Assembly (NCBI RefSeq): GCF_026650985.1
Contig: NZ_CP086239.1
Coordinates: forward strand, 4,552,501-4,616,500
DNA: 64,000 bases
Direction of reading: 5' to 3'
Source: Clostridium estertheticum
GTDB lineage: Bacteria > Bacillota > Clostridia > Clostridiales > Clostridiaceae
Positions 51,962 through 61,512 of the stretch are shown piece by piece. The notes beneath the pieces were generated by a model. It was not told where the DNA came from, made no database searches, and was given only the letters and a program-made list of their open reading frames with translations. Numbering within the stretch: the first letter of the stretch is position 1; every line of letters begins with the position of its first letter. A program made the position numbers and the translations under genes.

Positions 51962-54262
51962 ATGGCGATAATTAGCAATAATCCAATTTTGCAAAATCCT
52001 TTAGCTAAAAAAGCTTTTAGTAAAATATCCTTCGAAGCTGGAGAGAAATTTAATGCAAGAATAGTGAGTGTAGATCAGCAAAAAGGAGAAGTTAATTTAA
52101 AATTATTAGATGGATGGCAATTTGCGGCTAAGCTAGATAAGCCACTAGAACAAGGGACTAGCGGTAGTGTGTTGAATTTTGAAGTAGAAGGATTCGAAGA
52201 GGGAAAGCTTAAAATAAAGCTAGTATATGAGGATAGTAAAAACGTAGAAAATGACATTTTAAAAGACAATCATAGTGGAAAATCATTAAGTACTGACAAA
52301 ACAGATGCTTTACTTTTTGAAAAAATGATAAAACATGATATGCCTCTAACTAAGGAGAATATAACTGATATAAAAAACTTAGTTGATTTCAAAGGGAAAA
52401 TATCTTTAAATGGGGAAAAAGAGGATGCTTTTATAACTAAATATATTGAAAGTAGAAACATTGATCCAAATAGTGCTAAAGCAAATGAAATAACAAAAGT
52501 TTTAAAAGATTTTTTTGTAGTTTTAAAGAACCTAAATGTTGATGAGATATTATTATTTAAAGAAAATAATATTGGTTTTACTAAAGAAAATCTTGAAAGC
52601 TTTATAAAGTTATTTAAGGGCGATTCAGCTATATATAACAATTTAAAAGATATTAACAACTATCTATTTAGCAGTGGAGAGAATAAAGATATGCAAGGGT
52701 CGATAAAGCCTTCAGCAGTAAGTCAAAATCAGAATGGTATTACAATGGCTAAAAATAATGAAAGAACTAGTACAGAGGAATCATTTATAGATAGTAAAAT
52801 TGATAATAGTAATTTTAAAGAAGTAGTTAGTCTAATAAACAAAGAACTTAAAAATTTAGGTATAAATCATACAGTTTCAAGTTCTATTATTGAAAGTTTA
52901 GAATCAGGTGAAAAGTTGGAACAAGGTGAAAATTTACAACAAGATAAAAACTTGGAACCAAGCAAAAATTTTAAATTACAAAATGAAAGTTTTAATAAAA
53001 GCGAAATTAAAACTTTAGTGGACAAAATTTTAAAAATGGAAGATATAAAAATAAGCCCAGATAGTAGTACTAAACTTATAGGCAGTTTAGAAAAAAAATT
53101 AAATACAAGTGAAGTATTTATAAATACTAAGTCTGGTAATAATTTTAAAGAAGTAGTTAGTCTAATAAATAAAGAACTTAAAAATTTAGATATAAATCAT
53201 ACAGTTTCAAGTTCTACTATTGAGAGTTTAGGACCGGATGAAAGTTTAGGACAGGGTAAAAAATTGGAACAAGTTGAAAATTTACAGCAAGATAAAAATT
53301 TGGAACCAAGCAAAAATTTGAAATTACAAATTGGAAGTTTTAATAAAGGAGAACTTAAAACTTTAGTGGACAAAATTTTAAAAATGGAAAATATAGAAAT
53401 AAGTTCAGATAATAGTAATAAAATTATAGATAATCTAGAGGACAAATTAAACACAAAAGAAATTGGGATTAGAGGTAAGAATTTAGACAATATAAATCAA
53501 AATGGAGAGATTCCTTTGAATAAGTTGGATAAAGTTATTGTTAGTGAAAGCAGAATAGATAATAAAAGTTCTGCAAACACTAAGATTAATGGTTATGGTA
53601 AAAACAATTCACTTAACGAAATTATAAATATGATAAAAAAAGAATTGAATTTTTCAGATATAGATAAAAAAGTTATAGATAACGTGGAAAAAGAGATAGC
53701 AAAAACAACTACGGATATACTTATTAAGGATCAAATCAAATTAAAGACAGGTGAGATTAAAGATATAGTTAAGGATATTATTCAAAATAAGCTTAATCTT
53801 AAACCAGAGACTTATGAAAAGGTTATGGATATGTTTAATCAAAAACTTAATGATATAAAAGTATTTAATTCTATTTCCCAGCAGTATTATTATTTGGATC
53901 TGCCTATAAATGTTAAAAATGATGAGTATCAACTTAAATTAATCATTAAAGATGATAGAAATAAAGGTAAAAAGATTGATAGTACAAATGTAAAGATTGC
54001 TACTAGTATAAAAACAATAAATATGGGAACAGTTGATGCATATATTAAAATTAGTAATAGTAGTATGAATATAGATATTAATTGCGATAAAATTTTTGTT
54101 GAAGTTTTGGATATTAGCAAGGAAAAGTTAGTTAAGGATTTATCAAGTTTAAGTTATAGAGTTAGTATTAATGTAAATAATAAGATTAATGAGTTTACGT
54201 TAGCAGAGTGTGGGGAATTTTTTAATGATAGAAGTTTTAATGCAATCAATATAAAGGTATAA
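51962..54262 (+). CDS. FliK-like protein (YlqG type) with internal duplication
   Basis: 766 residues, low complexity, rich in Asn, Lys, Ser and Ile. The N-terminal beta-rich module (about 15-90; FNARIVSVDQQKGEVNLKLL) looks OB-like. A helical middle follows, with two copies of a 110-residue unit (about 284-503). The C-terminal domain (about 640-766; YYYLDLPINV, YQLKLIIKDDR, MGTVDAYIKI) resembles the hook-length control C-domain. No signal peptide. The next gene is an FlhB-tail homologue, the same pairing as ylqG-ylqH in Bacillus, so a link to a type III export switch is suggested by context; function unproven. GGGAGGTG precedes the ATG. Confidence 0.75.
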   Translation: MAIISNNPILQNPLAKKAFSKISFEAGEKFNARIVSVDQQKGEVNLKLLDGWQFAAKLDKPLEQGTSGSVLNFEVEGFEEGKLKIKLVYEDSKNVENDILKDNHSGKSLSTDKTDALLFEKMIKHDMPLTKENITDIKNLVDFKGKISLNGEKEDAFITKYIESRNIDPNSAKANEITKVLKDFFVVLKNLNVDEILLFKENNIGFTKENLESFIKLFKGDSAIYNNLKDINNYLFSSGENKDMQGSIKPSAVSQNQNGITMAKNNERTSTEESFIDSKIDNSNFKEVVSLINKELKNLGINHTVSSSIIESLESGEKLEQGENLQQDKNLEPSKNFKLQNESFNKSEIKTLVDKILKMEDIKISPDSSTKLIGSLEKKLNTSEVFINTKSGNNFKEVVSLINKELKNLDINHTVSSSTIESLGPDESLGQGKKLEQVENLQQDKNLEPSKNLKLQIGSFNKGELKTLVDKILKMENIEISSDNSNKIIDNLEDKLNTKEIGIRGKNLDNINQNGEIPLNKLDKVIVSESRIDNKSSANTKINGYGKNNSLNEIINMIKKELNFSDIDKKVIDNVEKEIAKTTTDILIKDQIKLKTGEIKDIVKDIIQNKLNLKPETYEKVMDMFNQKLNDIKVFNSISQQYYYLDLPINVKNDEYQLKLIIKDDRNKGKKIDSTNVKIATSIKTINMGTVDAYIKISNSSMNIDINCDKIFVEVLDISKEKLVKDLSSLSYRVSINVNNKINEFTLAECGEFFNDRSFNAINIKV
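52811..53470 (+). repeat. 330-base tandem duplication inside the FliK-like gene
   Basis: Copy 1 is 52811-53140 and copy 2 is 53141-53470. Both begin AATTTTAAAGAAGTAGTTAG and encode NFKEVVSLINKELKNL, later TLVDKILKM and KLNT. The period is exactly 110 codons, with moderate divergence, so the duplication is recent. Confidence 0.88.
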
Positions 54263-54320
54263 TATAAAAGTATAATATAATTAAGGTGTTTAAGACGATT
54301 AGCATATGAGGTGTGTTAAA

Positions 54321-54587
54321 ATGAAAAAGATAAAAAAAGCTACTGCAATAAAATATGAAAATGGATATGATGCTCCTATAGTAACGGCAGCTGGAATAGG
54401 TTACATTGCAGATGAAATTCTTAGAACTGCACAGGAGAGTAAGGTTGCCATAGTACAAAATGAAGAATTAGCAAATTTGCTCTCAAATGTTGATATAGGA
54501 TCGGAAATACCCGTAGAATTATATGATGCAATAGCAAAGGTCATTGCTTATGTTATGGATATAGATGCATTGATGAAAAAGAATTAG
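54321..54587 (+). CDS. FlhB C-terminal-domain homologue (YlqH, EscU/YscU/HrcU family)
   Basis: 88 residues from ATG 54321, with GAGGTG upstream; an earlier in-frame ATG at 54306 overlaps that site. It corresponds to only the cytoplasmic export-switch domain of FlhB: KKATAIKYENGYDAPIV, GIGYIADEILRTAQESKVAIVQNEELANLL and DIGSEIPVELYDAIAKVIAYV. The NPTH autocleavage loop and membrane part of full FlhB are absent. Follows the FliK-like gene by about 60 bases. Role outside the flagellar operon is unclear. Confidence 0.9.
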   Translation: MKKIKKATAIKYENGYDAPIVTAAGIGYIADEILRTAQESKVAIVQNEELANLLSNVDIGSEIPVELYDAIAKVIAYVMDIDALMKKN

Positions 54588-54629
54588 AACTAAAAAAAGA
54601 ATATAGTGTAGTTAATTAGGAGGTATATT

Positions 54630-55319
54630 ATGGCATTGTGGGCAATATCAGATCTTCATTTAGCTATCAATTCAGATAAACCTATGGATATATTTGGAGA
54701 AAAATGGAGCAATCATCATGTGAAAATAAAAAAAAATTGGATTAACAAAATTTCTCCAGATGATACGGTGCTAATTGCGGGAGATATTTCGTGGTCCATG
54801 CATATGTCTGAGGGCATGGATGATTTAGATTGGATTCATAAGCTTCCAGGAAGAAAAATACTTATCAAAGGAAATCATGATTATTGGTGGAGTGGTATAA
54901 CGAAGCTTAATGCTCTCTATGAAGATATGAATTTCATTCAAAACAATTTTTTTAATTATAATGATGTTGCTATATGTGGAACACGGGGATGGAATTGCCC
55001 GGGGTCAAAACAATTTTCTATTCATGATGAAAAAATATATAATAGAGAATTAATAAGACTGAGAATTTCATTAGATGCAGCGATTAAGAGTGGATATAAG
55101 AAATTTATTGTAATGCTTCACTATCCACCTACTACGGATAAGTTTGAGGAAACTGAACTTATCAGTATAGTAAAAGAATATAATGTTTCAAAAGTAATTT
55201 ATGGTCACTTGCATGGGCCATCTTTAAATAGGTTATATGAAGGAAATATAGAGGGCGTTGATTATATAGTAACGTCTTGTGACTACTTAGAGTTTGATCC
55301 TTTAAAAATATTAGAATAA
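54630..55319 (+). CDS. Metallophosphoesterase
   Basis: 229 residues. Calcineurin-like dimetal motifs: SDLHLA (Asp, His), AGDISW (Asp), KGNHDYWW (Asn-His-Asp), MLHYPP (His) and YGHLHG (His-His). Such proteins hydrolyse phosphoesters of nucleotides or proteins; substrate unknown. TAGGAGG precedes the ATG. It follows the ylqH-like gene by about 40 bases and may be in its operon. Confidence 0.92.
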   Translation: MALWAISDLHLAINSDKPMDIFGEKWSNHHVKIKKNWINKISPDDTVLIAGDISWSMHMSEGMDDLDWIHKLPGRKILIKGNHDYWWSGITKLNALYEDMNFIQNNFFNYNDVAICGTRGWNCPGSKQFSIHDEKIYNRELIRLRISLDAAIKSGYKKFIVMLHYPPTTDKFEETELISIVKEYNVSKVIYGHLHGPSLNRLYEGNIEGVDYIVTSCDYLEFDPLKILE

Positions 55320-55383
55320 AATATAAGTTAATGCAATGTGTATAATTAAGAGCAATAAATTTGTTTATGTGGATAACTTATTA

Positions 55384-55481
55384 AATAATCGGAGGCACAC
55401 AAAGATAATAACAAGTCAAATAATCACGTTTGAAAATGTGAGTATACTGACTTCTTGTTTATTTTTATGTGCCTTATTATT
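55384..55481. repeat. Imperfect palindrome between convergent genes
   Basis: AATAAT...GGCACAC...AATAACAAG on the left pairs with CTTGTTTATTTTTATGTGCC...ATTATT on the right, around a loop near 55424-55440. Probably ends both the phosphoesterase and the DUF2225 transcripts. The outer stem GGCACA/ATGTGCC resembles that of the structure at 63157. Confidence 0.65.
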
Positions 55482-56358
55482 ATTTAAACAATTTGGAAAA
55501 AAAACTGGATTTTTTGGTGGTTTCTAATGGTTCAAAGTTTTCTGTAGAAGATTTGTTTGAATTATCAGTATCGGCTAATAAGGCAGCAGCTTCTTCTTTG
55601 ATTAGGTCTTTCATGTCTCGTGCAAGTTCTTTTAAATTTTGTTTAACATTAGGGGTTGTTATAACATTGCTAAACCAAACTAAAGAATCTTCTGTATGTC
55701 CAAGGCGTCTATTTAATTCTCCAATAAGGTACATAGCACTGTATTTATCCATGCCATAGATGGGGAATGCTTCGGCGTAGTATGCATCACTAAGGCCTTC
55801 TAGAGCTTGGCTTAAAAATACTAGTTCGATTTCTCTAGAGGCCTGCGTATCTATTAGCCTGTACATCCAGGCAAGTTTCATGCAATTTATTGCTTTCTTA
55901 CTAGATTTTGCATTTGTTATAACATAATTTAAAAGAGATAATTTATATCTTTCAATAGCAACATGAACATCATAAACTTCTGGGTACATTCGTCCATGCC
56001 ACTTGCTTGATATAGATTTTTGTACTTGCTCTATTTCTATACTTCGTATAGTATAGAAATCTGTTTTCATAGCTGCATATCCGCAAGAATTACAAACCCA
56101 TACATCATAGAAATAAGGATTAATTAATGAGTACCTAATAAAAAAATCACTGTCTTTTTTTATCATTCTATAAGCAGAGGATTTTACTGTTGCAGCCTTG
56201 AATACGTGGTTACAAACAGGGCAAGTAACCTCTTTATTGTATAGAAAAGATTTTTCCTTGCTTTCTTTTACGGCTTCAGTTTCTTTGTTATATATGTTAA
56301 TATGGTCAATATTATCAAATCCCATATTCTCTAGACCGGAAAATATATTTTTATCCAT
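55480..56358 (-). CDS. DUF2225 protein
   Basis: 292 residues. The N-terminal region carries two Cys pairs, CPVC (near 46) and CNSCGY (near 92), which suggest a zinc site. A helical TPR-like part follows (about 120-250; RLIDTQASREIELVFLSQAL, YLIGELNRRLGHTEDSLVWFSNVI given in two parts), then a Ser/Asn-rich tail. This matches DUF2225, a clostridial/Bacillus family of unknown function. Convergent with the metallophosphoesterase gene. Confidence 0.85.
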   Translation of the reverse strand: MDKNIFSGLENMGFDNIDHINIYNKETEAVKESKEKSFLYNKEVTCPVCNHVFKAATVKSSAYRMIKKDSDFFIRYSLINPYFYDVWVCNSCGYAAMKTDFYTIRSIEIEQVQKSISSKWHGRMYPEVYDVHVAIERYKLSLLNYVITNAKSSKKAINCMKLAWMYRLIDTQASREIELVFLSQALEGLSDAYYAEAFPIYGMDKYSAMYLIGELNRRLGHTEDSLVWFSNVITTPNVKQNLKELARDMKDLIKEEAAALLADTDNSNKSSTENFEPLETTKKSSFFSKLFK

Positions 56359-56452
56359 TTAATCACCTCAAAATTAGATTTAATGTGGTATGATTAGTTA
56401 TATAATTTACTATATTTTACTTAATAAATTGCTATTATAGTAATTTAGTAGT

Positions 56453-56500
56453 AAATTAATTATAACAGAAAATTAATTATAACAGAAAATTAATATAAAT
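56453..56500. repeat. 17-base tandem repeat, about 2.8 copies
   Basis: AAATTAATTATAACAGA occurs twice in direct succession, with a third partial copy (AAATTAATATAAA), in the AT-rich gap between the DUF2225 and (p)ppGpp synthetase genes. Confidence 0.8.
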
Positions 56501-56595
56501 ATAATATTAATGTAAAACGTAACCCCAAAAATCTGACATGTTAATTATAAACCTTAAAAGAAGGAACATGAAATATTATGTAAAGGACTGAGGAT

Positions 56596-57387
56596 ATGGC
56601 AATAAGAGAGTGGAAGAGATTTCTAATTCCTTATGAACAGGGTGTGGAGGAGTTAAAGGTAAAGTTCAGAAGTATAAGAAGAGAATATAGACGTAAAAAT
56701 GACTACTCACCTATAGAATTTGTTACAGGGAGAGTCAAAGAGATATCTAGTATCCTTGAGAAAGCTAATAAATTCTGTATTCCTTTGGACAGAATTGAAT
56801 TTGAGATGGAGGATATAGCTGGAATAAGAATAATGTGCCAATTTGTTGATGATATTGATAAGGTGGTAAATTTAATTCGCGAAAGACGTGATATGCAGAT
56901 AGTTTATGAAAAAGATTATGTTGCAAATGTGAAAGGTAGTGGATATAGAAGTTATCATATGATTATAAAGTATCCTGTGAACTTAGCTGGTGGTCAAACT
57001 GAAATACTCGCAGAATTTCAAATCAGAACACTTGCAATGAATTTTTGGGCTACGGTTGAGCATTCTCTAAATTATAAATATAAGCATGATATTCCAGAAT
57101 ATATAAGAAAAAAACTTAAAAATGCTGCAGATGCTGCGTTTCAACTAGATGAACAAATGCTAGAAATTAAAGATGAAATTAAAGATGCACAAAAACTATT
57201 TGAGGTAAAATCTAATTTGGTATCGGATATAATGAATAATATACTTATGTTATCATCTCTTGGAAAATTAATGGATGCAACTAGGTATAGAGAACAAATA
57301 AACAAGTTATTAGAAGAAGGAGAAGTTTTTGAACTTAGTAGTTTACTTCGTGCAACTCAAAAAACATTAGACATGTATAAGGCATAA
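56596..57387 (+). CDS. Small alarmone synthetase (RelQ/YjbM type GTP pyrophosphokinase)
   Basis: 263 residues with only the RelA/SpoT synthetase domain: no HD hydrolase, TGS or ACT. Motifs include EFVTGRVKEISSILEKA, IEFEMEDIAGIRIMC, YVANVKGSGYRSYHMII and LAEFQIRTLAMNFWATVEHSL. A C-terminal helical tail (about 195-263) fits the tetrameric RelQ group. Transfers pyrophosphate from ATP to GTP/GDP to make (p)ppGpp, usually under stress-linked transcription. Monocistronic. Confidence 0.93.
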   Translation: MAIREWKRFLIPYEQGVEELKVKFRSIRREYRRKNDYSPIEFVTGRVKEISSILEKANKFCIPLDRIEFEMEDIAGIRIMCQFVDDIDKVVNLIRERRDMQIVYEKDYVANVKGSGYRSYHMIIKYPVNLAGGQTEILAEFQIRTLAMNFWATVEHSLNYKYKHDIPEYIRKKLKNAADAAFQLDEQMLEIKDEIKDAQKLFEVKSNLVSDIMNNILMLSSLGKLMDATRYREQINKLLEEGEVFELSSLLRATQKTLDMYKA

Positions 57388-57389
57388 TC

Positions 57390-57437
57390 AAAAGGGAGTA
57401 GAACATTTTAAATAAAATGTTCTACTCCCTTTTTTTA
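57390..57437. terminator. Bidirectional terminator between the alarmone synthetase gene and leuS
   Basis: AAAAGGGAGTAGAACATTTT and AAAATGTTCTACTCCCTTTT form a near-perfect stem with a tiny loop and flanking A- and T-runs. It reaches the last codon of leuS. Confidence 0.93.
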
Positions 57438-59897
57438 AGAAACTACTATATTAACTAGTCGTCCTTTGATTACAATAACCTTGCGCACAGTTTTACCTTC
57501 AAGAGCGGCAATGAATGTTTCATCATTTAAAGCGGCTTGCTTTATACTTTCTTCATCTAAACCTTGAGCTATAGTTATTCTAGATTTAATCTTACCATTT
57601 ATTTGAATGGCAATCTCTACTTCATCTTTAATAAGAGCACTCTCATCAAAGGTAGGCCAGCTTTGGTTAAATATGGAGTAATCCATACCTAATGTCTCCC
57701 ATTTCTCTTCTGAAAAGTGAGGAGCGAAGGGAGCTAAAAGCTTAAGATAATCTATAAGCACTTCTTTTAATAATTTACTGTTTATACTTTCGTAATTAAC
57801 ATATTTTGATACAGCATTTGTAAGTTCCATAAGTCTTGCAATTGAAGTATTAAATTGAAGTTTCTCAGTATCTTCAGTAACACCTTTTATTGCAAAATTT
57901 CTCCAATAGTTCAATTCTTTCTCATTAGCACCGATAGAAGTTACATTATTAGTGTTTTTTAAAATTTCGTCACTTCCGGTGTCTACAGCTCTTTCAATTC
58001 TATCAACAAACCTTGATATAGCTTTTATACCATCATCACTCCAAGCGCCACCCTCAGTATAGCCAAAACCAAACATTAGGTACATTCTAAATACATCTGC
58101 TCCAAACTCTTTTATGTACTTGTCTGGTGAGATTGTATTCCCTTTGGATTTACTCATCTTTAATCCATCTTCTCCGAGTATTAAACCTTGGTGAGTAAGA
58201 GATAAAAATGGTTCATCAAAGTTTAAATATCCCATATCTCGAAGAGCTTTTGTGATAAATCTTGCATAAAGTAGGTGCATGCATGCATGTTCAGGACCAC
58301 CTACATACTTGTCTACAGGTAACATTTTGTTTATTAAGTCTGTATCAAAAGCCTTTTCACTATTTTTATTATCTGCATATCTTAAATAGTAGAAAGAAGA
58401 ACAAACGAATGTATCTAAGGTATCAGCCTCTCTATGAGCCGGGCCTCCGCATTTAGGACAAGTTACATTAATAAACTCCTCACATTTAGCTAAGGGTGAT
58501 TCGCCGTTTGGTGTAAATTCCACATCATAAGGTAACTCTACTGGTAGCTGAGCCTCAGGTACAGGAACAGTTCCACATTTATCACAGTGAATTATTGGAA
58601 TAGGTGCGCCCCAATATCTTTGCCTTGAAACTAACCAATCACGAAGTCTAAAGTTTACCTTGCCAGAACCTAAATTCATGGTTTCTAATTTCTTAACTAT
58701 TGCTTCTTTTGCGTCTTTTGTAGATAAACCATTAAATTCTTCACTATTTATAATTTTACCATGTTCAGTATAAGGAAGTTTTTCATCGTCATCATTCTTG
58801 CTTTTAAAACCAACGATTACTCTTTCAATAGGTAAATTGTATTTAGTAGCGAAGGCAAAATCTCTATCATCATGAGCTGGAACAGCCATTACGCAACCAG
58901 TTCCATAAGTGTTTAGAACGTAGTCTGCAATCCAAATAGGAACTTTGCGTCCATTTATAGGGTTTATAGCATAAGAACCTGTAAATACACCAGTTTTATC
59001 CCTTGTAATAGATTGTCTTTCTATGTCGGTTTGTTTCCTAGCATCATATTTATAAGATTCAACAGCATCCTTGTATTCATCCTTAGTAAGGATGTCAACA
59101 AGATCATTTTCAGGGGCTATAACTACATATGAAACGCCATATAGAGTGTCTACCCTTGTTGTAAATACACTAAAGTCTACATCAGAATCTGATACCTTAA
59201 AAGTAACATCAGCACCAGTAGATTTACCTATCCAATGTCTTTGCATTGATTTAGTTTTTTCTGGCCAATCTAAAGTGTCAAGCATTTCTAGTAGTTCCTC
59301 AGCGTAGTCAGTAATTTTTAAAAACCACTGAGTTAAATTCTTTTTAGTGACTTCAGTGCCACATCTCTCGCAAGAACCATCTGCAAGTACTTGTTCATTT
59401 GCAAGAACTGTATTACAACTAGGGCACCAATTTACTGGGGCTTTTTTTCTATAAGCAAGACCCTTTTCAAATAATTTTAAGAATAACCATTGAGTCCATT
59501 TATAATAATCAGGTCTACAAGTTACAACTTCATGATCCCAATTAAACATAGCTCCCATAGCTTTTAATTGTTTTTTCATATTAACAATATTTTGCTCAGT
59601 AGAATCTTTTGGATGAACACCTGTTTTTATTGCGTAGTTCTCGGCAGGTAGCCCAAAAGCGTCAAAACCCATTGGTTGAAATACATTATATCCTTGCATT
59701 CTTTTCATTCTAGCCCAAGTATCTACAGGGCCATAGTTAAACCAATGTCCAGCATGTAATTGGCTTCCAGATGGATAAGAGAACATTTCAAGTACATATA
59801 ATTTTCTTTCAATATTATTCTCATCAAATTTGTATAGATCCGTGTCTTCCCATTTTTGTTGCCATTTTTCATCTATGCCTGTATTATATTTTGCCAT
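57435..59897 (-). CDS. leuS: Leucyl-tRNA synthetase
   Basis: 820 residues. Class Ia: HIGH-like HAGHW near residue 47, zinc-type CPSC...CERC near 159, CP1 editing domain (about 220-420; [26 protein letters not shown]), KMSKS loop LKMSKSKGN, then the anticodon-binding and C-terminal domains. Charges tRNA-Leu and edits norvaline/isoleucine. Behind a T-box on the minus strand. AAAGGAGGA precedes the ATG. Confidence 0.97.
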   Translation of the reverse strand: MAKYNTGIDEKWQQKWEDTDLYKFDENNIERKLYVLEMFSYPSGSQLHAGHWFNYGPVDTWARMKRMQGYNVFQPMGFDAFGLPAENYAIKTGVHPKDSTEQNIVNMKKQLKAMGAMFNWDHEVVTCRPDYYKWTQWLFLKLFEKGLAYRKKAPVNWCPSCNTVLANEQVLADGSCERCGTEVTKKNLTQWFLKITDYAEELLEMLDTLDWPEKTKSMQRHWIGKSTGADVTFKVSDSDVDFSVFTTRVDTLYGVSYVVIAPENDLVDILTKDEYKDAVESYKYDARKQTDIERQSITRDKTGVFTGSYAINPINGRKVPIWIADYVLNTYGTGCVMAVPAHDDRDFAFATKYNLPIERVIVGFKSKNDDDEKLPYTEHGKIINSEEFNGLSTKDAKEAIVKKLETMNLGSGKVNFRLRDWLVSRQRYWGAPIPIIHCDKCGTVPVPEAQLPVELPYDVEFTPNGESPLAKCEEFINVTCPKCGGPAHREADTLDTFVCSSFYYLRYADNKNSEKAFDTDLINKMLPVDKYVGGPEHACMHLLYARFITKALRDMGYLNFDEPFLSLTHQGLILGEDGLKMSKSKGNTISPDKYIKEFGADVFRMYLMFGFGYTEGGAWSDDGIKAISRFVDRIERAVDTGSDEILKNTNNVTSIGANEKELNYWRNFAIKGVTEDTEKLQFNTSIARLMELTNAVSKYVNYESINSKLLKEVLIDYLKLLAPFAPHFSEEKWETLGMDYSIFNQSWPTFDESALIKDEVEIAIQINGKIKSRITIAQGLDEESIKQAALNDETFIAALEGKTVRKVIVIKGRLVNIVVS

Positions 59898-59995
59898 TAA
59901 TATTCCTCCTTTTAATCTTTTAATCTTAAATATAATTAATTATTTTTTCTATATAGATTTTTGTGATTCAATGTAAAAATATGTATAATTATAAA

Positions 59996-60275
59996 ATAAA
60001 AAAAACTTCCATCTCAAAAAAGAGACGAAAGTAATATTCCGCGGTACCACTCTAGTTAGGTTTTACACCTCACTTGCAAATATAACGGTTTTAACCGTAC
60101 TTGTTTTTACAAGTAGGCTTTTACTTACGATGTAAGTCTATACTTACAAGTAAGTCCATAGGTAAGTTCATATTGTATCATTACTGCTTTGCAGCTAACA
60201 GCAGCTCTCTAAAAAATGATATAAATACTAATACTCCTAATCAAAGCTATTTATTATATTAGTGTCTGTTTATTG
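59996..60275 (-). ncRNA. T-box leader of leuS (leucine)
   Basis: Minus strand: a stem I region with GAGAGCTGCTG, a probable CUU Leu specifier in ATGAACTTACC, two similar hairpins (ACTTACTTGTAAGT and ACTTACATCGTAAGT), the T-box core AGAGTGGTACCGCGG and the terminator at 59998. Uncharged tRNA-Leu should permit leuS transcription. The exact 5' end and specifier are less certain than the T-box core. Confidence 0.92.
59998..60033 (-). terminator. T-box-controlled terminator of leuS
   Basis: Minus strand ACTTTCGTCTC pairs with GAGATGGAAGT, followed by TTTTTTT. Confidence 0.9.
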
Positions 60276-60318
60276 CTGGATTATTATCCATTATAATTTA
60301 AATAAAATTTTGTGTCAA

Positions 60319-60350
60319 TACCATAAGCTCATGAGCACTTAGGGTATTTT
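60319..60350 (-). terminator. Possible terminator of the CYTH-DUF5685-DnaJ operon
   Basis: ATACCCTAAGTGCTCATGAG and its partner ending TTATGGTAT make a hairpin immediately after the last stop codon, but only a weak T-run follows on this strand. Confidence 0.5.
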
Positions 60351-60854
60351 TTATTTAAATTTTTTTAAGAGGTGTTTATTAGCATAAGCTATAAAAGCAG
60401 TAAGTGCATAATCATAGATTACAAAGGCAACCTCTACAATAATAAGGAGCAAATAAATATTTATATTTATATTTGGAATTTTTAGGAATAACATTTTATA
60501 TATAAATATGATTATACCGAAGGTTATATTAAAATACAATAACTTTAGTACAATTTCTATAGGAATATTTCTTAGCTTTTCTACATAATATTTTACAAAA
60601 CCATAGGAACCAAAAATCAATATATAGCTCAGGCCTATAAGCTTTGATGGTATAATAAATAAACTAAGTAAGGAAACAGCACCGTAGACTACAACAGTAT
60701 TCTTTACTCCAGTAAGCATAATGGAAAGAGGAATAATGCAAGAAGCTATACATAGTACAGATAATCTGTTTGTAGGTATAACGGAAGAGATATATAGTAA
60801 TATCAAACTAAGTGCTGCGAATATTCCACCTTTAGCAATATGGTTAGATTTCAT
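60351..60854 (-). CDS. Hypothetical membrane protein
   Basis: 167 residues with about five hydrophobic helices, Ala/Gly-rich helix 1 (AKGGIFAALSLILLYIS) and a basic tail (NKHLLKKFK). The start resembles ECF S-component or YybS-like proteins, but I cannot assign it. GGAGATG precedes the ATG. It is 25 bases after the J-domain gene and is the last gene of a four-gene minus-strand operon. Confidence 0.8.
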   Translation of the reverse strand: MKSNHIAKGGIFAALSLILLYISSVIPTNRLSVLCIASCIIPLSIMLTGVKNTVVVYGAVSLLSLFIIPSKLIGLSYILIFGSYGFVKYYVEKLRNIPIEIVLKLLYFNITFGIIIFIYKMLFLKIPNININIYLLLIIVEVAFVIYDYALTAFIAYANKHLLKKFK

Positions 60855-60879
60855 AAAATCATCTCCTAAATTAATAGAC

Positions 60880-61512
60880 TTAGCAACACGAAATAAGATC
60901 TCCGCCTAAACATTCACAAATGGTATCTGCACACCAGAGGTTAAGGCACATGTTACCCATACCGCCGGAATTGTTATTTGTCCTACCATAATAGTTATTT
61001 CTATAATTTGAAGATTGATTATTTAATTGATTAAAACTTTGTCTATATTCAACATTATTAGGTTCTTGAGTGCAGGCACGATTAATAAAAGTATAAGCAC
61101 TATCATGCCAACCTTTTTTTAGGTGAACTGTACCCATTAAAAAATTCCACTCAGCAGTTTTTGTGTTCATTGAACCTAATTTCTGCTCAGCAGAGGGGAG
61201 GTTACCACTATTTATATCCATTCTTATAGATTGATATATATTGTTATTATTGTAGTCATTATTTGAACTTGAACCATTATTAGAAGAACTATAATTGTTT
61301 GATGAACTGTTATTATTAGAAGATCCATTGCCTTTCATAAGTGTATCATAAGCTTCATTTAGTTCTCTCATTTTAACTTCTGCCAAATCTTTTAATGGAT
61401 TATCACCATATTGATCAGGATGATATTTTTTTGCTAGTTCTCTATAGGCTTTTTTAATATCTTCTTTAGACGTTCCTTCTTTTACACCAAGTATTTCATA
61501 GGGATTTGCCAT
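60880..61512 (-). CDS. J-domain (DnaJ-like) protein
   Basis: 210 residues. N-terminal J domain (2-62; [11 protein letters not shown] at 31-33, LNEAYDTL), then an Asn/Ser homopolymer linker (about 65-95), a helical TPR-like segment (about 98-165), an Asn-rich spacer and a Cys-rich end ([18 protein letters not shown]). No DnaJ zinc finger or substrate domain, so it is a specialised Hsp70 co-chaperone; client unknown. It overlaps the upstream DUF5685 gene by 17 bases, so translation is coupled. Confidence 0.9.
   Translation of the reverse strand: MANPYEILGVKEGTSKEDIKKAYRELAKKYHPDQYGDNPLKDLAEVKMRELNEAYDTLMKGNGSSNNNSSSNNYSSSNNGSSSNNDYNNNNIYQSIRMDINSGNLPSAEQKLGSMNTKTAEWNFLMGTVHLKKGWHDSAYTFINRACTQEPNNVEYRQSFNQLNNQSSNYRNNYYGRTNNNSGGMGNMCLNLWCADTICECLGGDLISCC

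Noticed and set aside
55336-55527. 63-codon ORF after the metallophosphoesterase
   Set aside because: No ribosome site; it crosses the palindromic terminator region and the end of the DUF2225 gene.
56453-56500. CRISPR or iteron origin
   Set aside because: Three AT-rich 17-base units without spacers or a replication gene; most likely slippage.
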